The notes under the pieces are model-generated. The model did no database searches. It worked only from the letters and a program-made list of their open reading frames with translations, and was not told the origin of the DNA. From the NCBI RefSeq assembly GCF_013140855.1, contig NZ_JABBPG010000005.1:62001-126000 (forward strand): a stretch of 64,000 bases of DNA. Direction: 5' to 3'. Of the stretch, positions 56,069 to 63,331 are shown piece after piece. The position numbers were made by a program, and so were the translations under genes. This DNA comes from Pseudoalteromonas caenipelagi (GTDB lineage Bacteria; Pseudomonadota; Gammaproteobacteria; Enterobacterales; Alteromonadaceae). Positions within the stretch are counted from its first letter, which is position 1; every line of letters starts with the position of its first letter.

Positions 56069-57931
56069 CTAGGCCATTTCTGGTTCAGCAACACGAGCCA
56101 AATCAGCTTGCGCTTCGCTTAGCTTGCCCATTACTTTATATATTTCCGCTCGATTTTCATAATGAGAAAGATTATCTGGCTCCAGCTCGATAGCGCGATC
56201 CATATCGCGTAAAGCTGCTTCATAGTTTTCTCTTTCATAGTGAATAACCGCTCTGTTGACCCTTGCGGTCGCAGAATCATCCGGCATTGCGATTGCACGA
56301 GAGTAATCCTCAAAGGCCTTGTCATTCTCATCCAAGCCAGAAAAAACATCACCTCGTACTAAATAAACATCTTGTTGATACGGTGATAATTCTAAACTGC
56401 GCGAGAAACTCACCAGCGCCTCTTGCCATTGTTCAAGAAACACATGACACATTCCTTTATTAGAATATACCTCTGAATATGGCGCACTGTATTTAATTGC
56501 CGACTCATACATACCGATTGCGTCACTATACCGACCAAGGCGCTGTAGCAAGTTACCTATTTCGTTGTAATACTCCGAATAGTAAGGGTCCATTTCTACT
56601 GCTTCTTTGTAAAACTTAAGCGCTTCCTCATTTTTGCCCAGCATGGTGTAAACCTGTGCTGAGTTATAAAGCAATACAGAACGGTGTAACTTATGAGCGT
56701 CGTCCCCTAGTTTTTCAGTCAAGAACTGAAACCCGCTGTAACATAGTTGCAATGCCTCTTCATTTTTCCCCTGTCGCACCCGAAGAAAGGCCAACCCGTT
56801 ATCAATAAACACACTTAGGAAGTCATGTTCCAGATCACTAATGCTTCCCTTTGCCGCGGCGATTTCTTGTTGTGCTTGCATGATATGGTATTGCGCTTTA
56901 TCCAGATCTTGATCCTTCAAATAACGCAGGTAGATCATAGACAATAGATAGTGCATTTTAGCCTTCACACCAGGCTCTGTTAGATAAGGTTGCGCATGAG
57001 CCAGAATAGTTGCTAGTGCTTCATTCTCTCTGCCAGTTGTTACCATACCTTGGAAAATATTACCTAAATATGACCACCGAGTGATCTGATCTTGTCCAAC
57101 CAGCTCATCGAGGTATGGCAGTACTCTATCTACAAAACTGGCAGATTCATGATAGTAGCCATAGTGGTTGTATAAACATAAGGCCCTAATTGCCACTTTA
57201 GCAACAGATAGTGCATCGCCCGATTGCTCAAACTGCCTTAACATGCATGGAAAAGCGTCTTCCCATGCCATCATATCGTTGGTTGAGATTAAGTGTTCAT
57301 ACAAATCGGCATCAAAAGGGGCTAGCGCTTTAATTAATGTCTCTGGCTGCGAAGGTAAACTATCACCACGTTGAGTAGGTACCAGCCCCATACCGAGGTT
57401 AGGTAAGTCAAACGGTAACCTTGTATCTTCGCTAAGTACCAGCACATCAACGTCTGTCATTCTTCGTGCCAATTCAAGAAAAAAACGTGTCGCTAGGTAG
57501 TTTGCTTTAGAAAAATCTCTGACAACAATCGCCCACTGCTCTTTCGCAGCTATCGAAGATTTCCACGCCTTTACAACCTCAACCAAGCTGTTAACCATCC
57601 GGTAAGCTCGGTCTAACGGAAAGTTTCTGGTTTTTTCAGCCCCCGTGGCCGTGTCGGTCAAGCAGGCATATTTCAAGCCGATTTGCTCACGGTGATCAGC
57701 TAGTACCATATACAGTGCGTAATTATGAGTCTCTAAAAACGCCGCATGTTCGGGTTGATTAAGGTGCTTCCATGCCTGTTCGACTAGTTCACTTACACCG
57801 CCCCAAACACCATGGCGGGTAAAATCAGCATTCAATTCAAAAACACGATCGATGGACTGGCAATCAGTATGCGCTTTGTTTGCCATCGGAAGGATCTGAA
57901 AACAACTTTGGTTATCATCCATTTGCAACAT
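56069..57931 (-). CDS. Tetratricopeptide repeat protein with unusual N-terminal region
   Basis: 620 residues. Residues ~430-615 contain five or six TPRs (YNSAQVYTMLGKNEEALKFY, YYSEYYNEIGNLLQRLGRYS, YSNKGMCHVFLEQWQEALVS). The first ~250 residues are not TPR. QWAIVVRDFSKANYLATRFF, ELARRMTDVDVLVLSED looks like the Walker-B-like region of STAND/AAA ATPase modules, but no P-loop is present upstream, so any ATPase is degenerate or absent. The start has AAGGAA 8 bases before. It overlaps the M50-PqqD gene by 17 bases, which argues for a joint complex with it. No membrane segment. Confidence 0.8.
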   Translation of the reverse strand: MLQMDDNQSCFQILPMANKAHTDCQSIDRVFELNADFTRHGVWGGVSELVEQAWKHLNQPEHAAFLETHNYALYMVLADHREQIGLKYACLTDTATGAEKTRNFPLDRAYRMVNSLVEVVKAWKSSIAAKEQWAIVVRDFSKANYLATRFFLELARRMTDVDVLVLSEDTRLPFDLPNLGMGLVPTQRGDSLPSQPETLIKALAPFDADLYEHLISTNDMMAWEDAFPCMLRQFEQSGDALSVAKVAIRALCLYNHYGYYHESASFVDRVLPYLDELVGQDQITRWSYLGNIFQGMVTTGRENEALATILAHAQPYLTEPGVKAKMHYLLSMIYLRYLKDQDLDKAQYHIMQAQQEIAAAKGSISDLEHDFLSVFIDNGLAFLRVRQGKNEEALQLCYSGFQFLTEKLGDDAHKLHRSVLLYNSAQVYTMLGKNEEALKFYKEAVEMDPYYSEYYNEIGNLLQRLGRYSDAIGMYESAIKYSAPYSEVYSNKGMCHVFLEQWQEALVSFSRSLELSPYQQDVYLVRGDVFSGLDENDKAFEDYSRAIAMPDDSATARVNRAVIHYERENYEAALRDMDRAIELEPDNLSHYENRAEIYKVMGKLSEAQADLARVAEPEMA

Positions 57932-59159
57932 TTTGATTCCTTTTTAGAAAGTTAAAACGCCCTCGCAGCCATAATGTCATACCGCCGCCAAAGACCAAGA
58001 ATGAGAAAATAAAGAAGGCAACAAGGTCGACCTTTGTCCAAAAATCCACTTGTGCTCCACTGGTTACCGCTTGCCATGCATCGCGAGCATACTGCGCCAG
58101 AGCAGGTACGATAATAAGTATCAAGAAGGTGATTGAAACAATACGGCCAATTAACCAAACGCTGGAAAATATTCGCATCGTTTTTAATTGCGTCCCTGTC
58201 GTGTCCGTTGGTAAAGAAGCGCCTGCGCGTCCAAAGGTTAAGCGAGACAACCAAGCATTTAGATATGTTCGGGCCTGCTGATCTAAATTGGGGTTATCTG
58301 TATAGTTCGACAAAATGTAATAAACATCCGTTTTCAAAAAGAAGTGAAACTGCCAGCTGATCGTGATCAGAATTTGCAATATCAAAGCCTGAAGAATTTG
58401 TATCCCTGTACCCTCAACACCATATGAAGTTAGGAAATACAAGGCAATCACAATGCAAGAGATACTAAATAGGTCCACTAACATACCAGCCATCAACGGT
58501 AAGTAACGTTTCGATTTCGGCTGACTATAGATACCTGATAAGTCGCATTCAGCAACTATTGTCCAAAGCCGGTTGCCGATACCCAACCTAGGCTCAAGCC
58601 CAAGCCGCGAGCCTGCAACCATATGGCCAAATTCATGCAGTAAAGAAACCACTGAAAACGAAAATAGCAGTGTCAGAAAAAACACAGTGAAGTGTTCAGT
58701 GATATAAAAAGCACTCAAATTAATTCTTACTTGAGGCTCTGTAATATACAGATATACCGCGCTTGTGAGCGCTAAACAATACAGCAAGACGATGGGCCAA
58801 GAGAAAAATAAGCTAGCCACTTTGGGAGACATCCGAAAAACCCAGCGCTTATCCGTTGCCGCAGTTTGTGTTGTATGCGCTTTAATTGCTGATTCAGCAT
58901 CAGCTTGACTTTTATATAAAAATCCTGCTTCTAGCAAAAACTCAACAAACGACTCAAGGTCAATGTCTTCGTTAAATTCATCTAGGCAAATCTTTTTAAT
59001 TTGATCCAGTGAATGGCCTTCTTTGAGGCATTCAATAACTCGCACCCCCTCTGTAGGGAGTTGATAAAATTCATCTAAATCAGCATTGCCGACAAGATAT
59101 TCCTTTCCCTGAGGCTGAATACTAAGGGGGATTAAGTGATAGTTATCAATATTAGTCAT
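57915..59159 (-). CDS. PqqD-like domain fused to M50 site-2-type membrane protease
   Basis: 414 residues. The N-terminal ~85 (YLVGNADLDEFYQLPTEGVR, CLKEGHSLDQIKKICLDEFN, FVEFLLEAGFLY) match PqqD-type domains, which bind the leader of ribosomally made peptides. Then come membrane helices with SLLHEFGHMVAGSRLG (HExxH at about residues 190-194), the M50 catalytic motif. A later transmembrane region has NPNLDQQARTYLNAW, where the third ligand (Asp in the NPD-like motif of S2P) may lie; I cannot confirm it. About seven or eight helices in total. Starts 116 bases after a small peptide gene, past a terminator-like hairpin, and overlaps the TPR gene. The likely job is binding, cutting or exporting that peptide (inference). 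Confidence 0.82.
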   Translation of the reverse strand: MTNIDNYHLIPLSIQPQGKEYLVGNADLDEFYQLPTEGVRVIECLKEGHSLDQIKKICLDEFNEDIDLESFVEFLLEAGFLYKSQADAESAIKAHTTQTAATDKRWVFRMSPKVASLFFSWPIVLLYCLALTSAVYLYITEPQVRINLSAFYITEHFTVFFLTLLFSFSVVSLLHEFGHMVAGSRLGLEPRLGIGNRLWTIVAECDLSGIYSQPKSKRYLPLMAGMLVDLFSISCIVIALYFLTSYGVEGTGIQILQALILQILITISWQFHFFLKTDVYYILSNYTDNPNLDQQARTYLNAWLSRLTFGRAGASLPTDTTGTQLKTMRIFSSVWLIGRIVSITFLILIIVPALAQYARDAWQAVTSGAQVDFWTKVDLVAFFIFSFLVFGGGMTLWLRGRFNFLKRNQNVANG

Positions 59160-59207
59160 GTTTACATCCAGACAATATGAGAAGGGAATTGATGATTAAA
59201 AAACGAA

Positions 59208-59234
59208 CTTACTGGCACCGAAGGTGCCAGTAAG
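59208..59234 (-). terminator. Terminator-like hairpin between peptide gene and M50 gene
   Basis: On the minus-strand transcript, CTTACTGGCACC, TTC loop, GGTGCCAGTAAG is a perfect 12-bp stem, followed by TTCG and six Ts (59203-59198). A second stem, AGCGACC/GGTCGCT, lies just before it (59241-59265). The hairpin lies 42 to 68 bases past the peptide stop, before the M50 start, and could let the peptide be made in large excess over its processing proteins. Confidence 0.75.
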
Positions 59235-59275
59235 TCGTTTAGCGACCGCGTATTACTTGGTCGCTCTACTAGCAA

Positions 59276-59362
59276 TTAGAACGGCCAACACATCCAGATT
59301 GGGTACATTGCTACAGCTGTAGTTTTTAGTTTTTGTACTTTCGCAGTATTGATTTTTTTCAT
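59276..59362 (-). CDS. 28-residue peptide, candidate precursor of a modified or secreted peptide
   Basis: ATG 59362 is preceded by an excellent Shine-Dalgarno (AAGGAGAAAGTAAC then ATG). The peptide starts MKKINTAKVQKLKT, a basic, Lys-rich leader-like segment, and ends AVAMYPIWMCWPF before TAA 59276: an aromatic core with Trp-Met-Cys-Trp-Pro-Phe. It is too short for ordinary gene finders. The next gene encodes a PqqD-like domain fused to an M50 protease, the usual equipment for recognising and trimming ribosomal peptides. No radical SAM or YcaO enzyme is nearby, so any modification would be unusual or supplied in trans. It could also be a signalling peptide. Confidence 0.7.
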   Translation of the reverse strand: MKKINTAKVQKLKTTAVAMYPIWMCWPF

Positions 59363-59745
59363 GTTACTTTCTCCTTAAAAGGTTTTTTAGTTATGACACA
59401 CTTTCCTTGTTAGTTTGAACTGCAACTTCAGGCATGTGTCGGTAACAACACTAAAACACCAATGCAACACTGTCAACACTGACCATTTACATTTAAGATC
59501 AAAAATAAACCAATAAAAACAAAAAACACCCAAATTGGTGCAATAAAGACAATTACCAGGAGGGTTAATCATATTCTAAAAATATGAATTTATTTATTAA
59601 GGCAAGCTAGTTTGAAATAAAATAAACAATATTTATGCAACAAATATTTTCTTTAAAAAAAGACGCTTAGTCAGTCTTTGACTCTAAAATGGGTAATGCT
59701 TATTGTCAGCCTCACAACAAAGAATGAGGTAATCGATGGGGTCAT
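59363..59745. other. Upstream region of the peptide gene
   Basis: No gene. A 61-residue frame (59387-59572, minus) is not credible: it lacks a proper site and is Trp/Cys-rich from AT-rich DNA. No strong promoter was assigned to the peptide gene; a weak TTCAAA/CATAAC pair spaced 18 bp is possible. The far end, 59731-59745, begins the TGACCCCATT-type repeats. Confidence 0.4.
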
Positions 59746-60580
59746 AATCAATGGGGTCAGAGTCATTGATTCGCTATTTTCGAGAGTTAATAAATGACAC
59801 CGACTTCCTATCGCCCCCTTTTGGTAATGGTGATGCCCGCCTACCAGCCATTGCCTCTACTTGTTTTTTAAACTTATCGTTGCCAAGCACCCACATATTG
59901 TTGGTTGCAGTTTTTATTTCATCAACCGTAATCGAGGGAATTTCATCATCGAATAGCGCTCTGTATCGAGCTTGCCTATCAAGTTTATCTTTACCTAATT
60001 GCATATAAAGCGAATGTTCGGTAATTAGCCCAATGGTTTTGCCTACTGCATTGTGTTGATAGCTAGACCAAATATATTCGGCTGGGTGCTTAACCATGCC
60101 CGCTCTAACAGGATTTAGTTCAATGTAACGACTGACCACTAAAAAGTAATTATCACTATCAACCAGTGTTGATTTAAAGCGCCCTTCCCAAAGGGTACCC
60201 GTGCGTTTATATGCTTGGTTAAAATACCTAACATAATAGCGCCCTAGCGACTGCATCAGCTTACTTACACCATTTGGTGTGGTTGGTGTAGCCAATAAAT
60301 GTACATGATTCGTCATAAGCACAAATGCATGAACTTTAACGCTGTACTCTTTAGCGTAATACTTTAGCTTTTCGAGATAAATGACATAGTCATCAGGTTC
60401 AACAAAAGTAATTTGCCTATTATTACCACGTTGAACAATATGCTGCGGTATATTCGGAAGGTTTAATCGAGGTAAACGTGCCATAACTTAAACTAGTCCA
60501 TTAGTTTATCGTTATATCAGTATAGCTAAACTAATCAAATATAAGCGGAATAAAAATCGACGACTCTGACCCCATTGATT
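59746..60580. mobile_element. Element with perfect 19-bp inverted ends around a Y1 transposase
   Basis: AATCAATGGGGTCAGAGTC (59746-59764) and its exact complement GACTCTGACCCCATTGATT (60562-60580) bracket the Y1 transposase gene. Outside each end is a second, imperfect copy (AATCGATGGGGTC at 59731; CGACCCCATTG at 60585). The same sequence recurs at 61237-61255, 61256-61270 and 61419-61434 next to a broken gene copy, so this is a REP-like motif carried by the family. No target-site duplication was evident. Confidence 0.75.
59774..60484 (-). CDS. Y1/HUH transposase (REP-associated type)
   Basis: 236 residues. The IS200-like Y1 fold is clear: NIPQHIVQRGNNRQITFVEP at the start, HUH motif in MTNHVHLLATP (about 58-68), and the catalytic-Tyr helix in SLGRYYVRYFNQAYKRTGTL (about 84-103). 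The C-terminus (FKSTLVDSDNYFLVVSRYIE, ITVDEIKTATNNMWVLGNDK) fits the RAYT subgroup that lacks the usual IS200 end structures. It lies inside the perfect inverted repeats above. A truncated copy lies at 61271-61408. Confidence 0.88.
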   Translation of the reverse strand: MARLPRLNLPNIPQHIVQRGNNRQITFVEPDDYVIYLEKLKYYAKEYSVKVHAFVLMTNHVHLLATPTTPNGVSKLMQSLGRYYVRYFNQAYKRTGTLWEGRFKSTLVDSDNYFLVVSRYIELNPVRAGMVKHPAEYIWSSYQHNAVGKTIGLITEHSLYMQLGKDKLDRQARYRALFDDEIPSITVDEIKTATNNMWVLGNDKFKKQVEAMAGRRASPLPKGGDRKSVSFINSRK

Positions 60581-61121
60581 AAATCGACCCCATTGTTCGT
60601 GCTAACACACTGCGAAACCAAGGTGTTTTAAAACCTGCATCAGTGACAATAATAGGCTTACAATCTCGCGGCAGTACTTGTGCTAATTTTTTCAAGAATA
60701 ACGCATGCGTAGCTGGTTTTTCTTTAGTCTTTATCGAATGAACTTCTTCATAGACGCATATACTTCGACTATGTGATGGCAAAGAAGCTCTAAGTAAAAA
60801 GTGACGTTTATATTCATCTAAGTCAGACCAATCAACTAAAATAATAGGGCGCTTCTTAGTGCCAACCGTATATTTAGCTAGCTCTGTATAAATACTTAGG
60901 CTTTCTCGAGCAAGATTTGCATTAGATAATAACCTATCAGCGCGTTTTATCTTATGCTTTTCCTTAGCATTACAACTAATGCCTCTACCTATTGTCGTCA
61001 CTGTGGCGGCGGCCCCTGAAGCTAAACTTGCAACAGCGGCTATAAGGCTATTCCTGCGATATATATGCATATTAGGCGTGACAAAGGTGAGTGTTCTCTT
61101 CAAAATGGTGGTTACTTTCAT
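60579..61121 (-). pseudogene. Truncated IS10-like (IS4 family) transposase
   Basis: About 175 residues of a ~400-residue IS4-family DDE transposase. IILVDWSDLDEYKRHFLLRA supplies the first catalytic Asp and PIIVTDAGFKTPWFRSV the second, with strong resemblance to IS10. The Glu (in IEETFRDLK of IS10) is missing: the frame ends directly in the TGACCCCATT repeat at 60562-60596. So the 3' part was deleted or replaced by the Y1 element. An IS10-like inverted end, CTGAGCTATCCCCAGAAG, reads in from 61237. Not functional. Confidence 0.85.
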
Positions 61122-61270
61122 AGTGTCTAGTGGTGTGTGATTTTTGGCGATTGATCAGATCGCGAAATACTATGAAAGTTCCCACATACTATTTTTATCA
61201 GCCTGATTTTTATAAAATACTTCTGGGGATAGCTCAGACTCTGACCCCATTGATTCTGACCCCATTGATT

Positions 61271-61408
61271 CTTGCTTTTGAACTTATCGTTGCCAAGTAC
61301 CCACATTTTGTCGATTGCAGTTTTTATTTCATCAACCGTCATCAAGGGTATTTCATCATCGAATAGCGCTCTGTATCAGGCTTGCCTATCAAGTTTATCT
61401 TTACCTAA
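61271..61408 (-). pseudogene. Broken copy of the Y1 transposase C-terminus
   Basis: The translation LGKDKLDRQA, then a stop (CGA changed to TGA), then YRALFDDEIP, VDEIKTAIDKMWVLGNDKF matches residues ~170-215 of the intact gene at 59774-60484 almost exactly. It is bracketed by the same TGACCCCATTG repeats (61237-61270 and 61419-61434), so it is a decayed copy of that element. Confidence 0.85.
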
Positions 61409-61457
61409 TGAAATCAACGACTCTGACCCCATTGGTTTTTCTGAGGATTGAGATACT

Positions 61458-61549
61458 GTCGGACGAGTATGATGCACAGCACCGCCATCCGACGATAGGG
61501 AAGTACCTTGTACCTTCGTTGGAAGGCGCCTTCGGCTTTTCCAACCTAC
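61458..61549. repeat. Pair of REP sequences left of the second transposase
   Basis: Unit 1: GTCGGA (61458)...TCCGAC (61493). Unit 2, 61518-61549, is a 32-base sequence with GGAAGGCGCCTTCGG hairpin core and TCCAACCTAC end. The latter recurs at 62249-62280 (identical) and 63074-63105 (one difference), and unit 1 resembles 63115-63153. These are the substrates/hallmarks of REP-associated transposases. Confidence 0.85.
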
Positions 61550-62082
61550 GCTTCGAGAATTAGTCCTTCTCCACACCAATTATGTGAATAGACACCTCGC
61601 TTCACAGCCTTATGGAAACTCGAATACGGCCACTCAACAACGCGATTAACCAAACCATGCTTCATTGGGTTGTAGTGCACATAATTAACATGGTGCCAAT
61701 AGTCATGTTCATCACCTATGGTGTGCTCCCAAAAACGTCGCTGCCAAATGCCCCGCTCCCCATGCCGTCTGCGCGTGTCGTCTAGTAATTCTGTTTTAGG
61801 CAAAGATTTAGAGAAGCGCTTTTTGATCTCACGCCAGCGGTTGGAATAATCATCATCGCCCTCAGGTAGAGTCATCACAGCATGAAGATGGTCTGGCAAA
61901 ACTACCCATGCATCAATATAAAATGGTTGGTGTTGCTTTACCCAACGCACCGACTCACGTATTAAATTGATATGCTCAATCAATAAAGCACTTTGTCGAT
62001 TTAACAAATTTACCGTAAAGAAATAAGTGCCACCCGCCACATAATTACGCCGATACCGCATACCACCTCCTTGTGATTGCAT
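61546..62082 (-). CDS. REP-associated tyrosine transposase (RAYT)
   Basis: 178 residues. MRYRRNYVAGGTYFFTVNLL opening, HUH motif in VVLPDHLHAVMTLP (about 60-73), and the C-terminal WQRRFWEHTIGDEHDYWHHV, YVHYNPMKHGLVNRVVEWPY stretch carrying the catalytic Tyr are diagnostic of RAYTs. These single-strand transposases are domesticated partners of REP sequences, which indeed flank the gene on both sides. The 61546 end overlaps a REP unit. Confidence 0.92.
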   Translation of the reverse strand: MQSQGGGMRYRRNYVAGGTYFFTVNLLNRQSALLIEHINLIRESVRWVKQHQPFYIDAWVVLPDHLHAVMTLPEGDDDYSNRWREIKKRFSKSLPKTELLDDTRRRHGERGIWQRRFWEHTIGDEHDYWHHVNYVHYNPMKHGLVNRVVEWPYSSFHKAVKRGVYSHNWCGEGLILEA

Positions 62083-62091
62083 TTAATAATT

Positions 62092-62280
62092 GCGTTGTAG
62101 GTTGGATAAGCGAAGCGCCATCCAACAAAAAATCGAGAGCGTAACATCCGAGTAAAAGAGTACAGCTTAGATTGGTCAATCTGGCTCATTTAACATTACG
62201 TAAAGGGAACACCCTCATTGCGTTTTGACGTTAGCCCTTCGCCTTTTTGTTGGAAGGCGCCTTCGGCTTTTCCAACCTAC
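62092..62280. repeat. REP sequences right of the RAYT
   Basis: GTTGGAT (62101) ... ATCCAAC (62126) with GCGAAGCGCC core forms one REP (62092-62126). The 32-base copy at 62249-62280 matches the unit at 61518-61549 exactly. Between them is a CCCTCATTGCG-type block with a relative at about 63190-63245 (CTCTCACTGCG). Together they form a BIME-like cluster. Confidence 0.8.
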
Positions 62281-62316
62281 ACTAGAATTAATAATAAAAT
62301 TAAATCAGAGAGCTGG

Positions 62317-63056
62317 ATGAAAAAGTTTATTCATATTTCGATAGGGTCTTTTATTATTTTCGCTATTATTATCTTTGGGTCTATTTGCTTCTATGATACC
62401 CATGTACAAAATGGTCATTGGGGTAGTGTCAGTGATATGCTTGTAGCCCTAGGTACCGCATTAATTGCGTATTTTTTACATTCTTACTTGTAGCAGCGGC
62501 CTACATCACCACCAAAAGCTGGTTAGACAAAGAAGCCCACCTAAAAGCAACCGAGTTTCTAGAAACACTCGCAGCTATTTTTCATCATCAACTTATCATT
62601 TATAGTACAAATCGTCAGTTAGCCTTGTATCAAGTTCTCAGAAAAAAACAAGTAGGAGACAAGAAAAAATTCGGCGTTAAAGACAAAGATGGCGCAAAGA
62701 GCTTCCTTCAATCCATTGGAGTAAATATCAACTCTTCCAGCTATTCTGAAGCCGATTTAGCTAGTATAAATAAGTACAGTGAAGCGCTTGTTCCTATCTT
62801 TAGAGAAAGAATATTGAAAGCGAAAAGCGACGTTGACTCATTGATAGCTAAAGTAATGATACTTGCCTCAAACTTTGGTGAAAAAGTAGATGGAGTTCAA
62901 TTGGATAAGGATATTCATATATTAAGAAGCACAAACCACGGCGATAATTATGCAAAAGCAAAACAGATTATCAAAAAATATGCGCATGCTATCGATATGA
63001 AAGATTTCAAACTAACCGTACCTGAAGACGAACCATATGAGAGCGGCTCTTTATGA
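62317..63056 (+). pseudogene. Membrane protein split by a -1 frameshift at T TTT TTA
   Basis: From ATG 62317 the frame gives a membrane-anchored start (FIIFAIIIFGSICFYDTHVQ, then MLVALGTALIAYFL) and stops at 62493. In the -1 frame, from 62478, the same helix continues (TFLLVAAAYITTKSWLDKEA) and runs without a stop through 62625-63056, 192 residues, ending VPEDEPYESGSL. The join lies at T(62472) TTT TTA (62476-62478), the heptamer used for -1 programmed frameshifting. Either the ribosome shifts, or one T was lost (7 to 6) making a pseudogene, or the sequence has an error. The product would be ~246 residues: two helices plus a helical cytoplasmic part; no family recognised. Confidence 0.65.
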
Positions 63057-63073
63057 TTATGTAACTTTTAATC

Positions 63074-63153
63074 GTCGGAAGGCGCCTTCGGCTTTTCCAA
63101 CCTACACATCAAACTCGTAGGTAGGTATAAGGCGCGCAGCGCCGCCATCCGAC
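63074..63153. repeat. REP pair downstream of the split gene
   Basis: 63074-63105 is a 32-base REP, one base different from the copies at 61518 and 62249. 63115-63153 is an inverted, GC-rich REP (AAGGCGCGCAGCGCCGCCAT core). The order and orientation repeat the arrangement near the RAYT. Confidence 0.8.
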
Positions 63154-63256
63154 GGAGGAGATTCCCGTAACAGTGGTTAAACTATCTCATTGCACCTTGC
63201 GCAAAGGAAACGCTCTCACTGCGTTCGCTGTCGTTAACCCTTTGCACCATCCACAA

Positions 63257-63288
63257 AAAAACCGCCTTGCTGTCACAAGGCGGTTTTT
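63257..63288. terminator. Intrinsic terminator of gcvP
   Basis: On the minus strand AAAAACCGCCTTG, a 6-base loop, CAAGGCGGTTTTT gives an 8-bp GC stem with T-run. It lies 44 bases past the gcvP stop. Confidence 0.9.
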
Positions 63289-63331
63289 AAATCTAATCAA
63301 AACCAAGCCTACACTTGGCTTTTACCCAAAC

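Noticed and set aside
59387-59572. 61-residue frame on the minus strand upstream of the peptide gene
   Set aside because: Composition is Trp/Cys/Phe-rich as in random AT-rich DNA; the peptide gene at 59276-59362 has a far better ribosome site.
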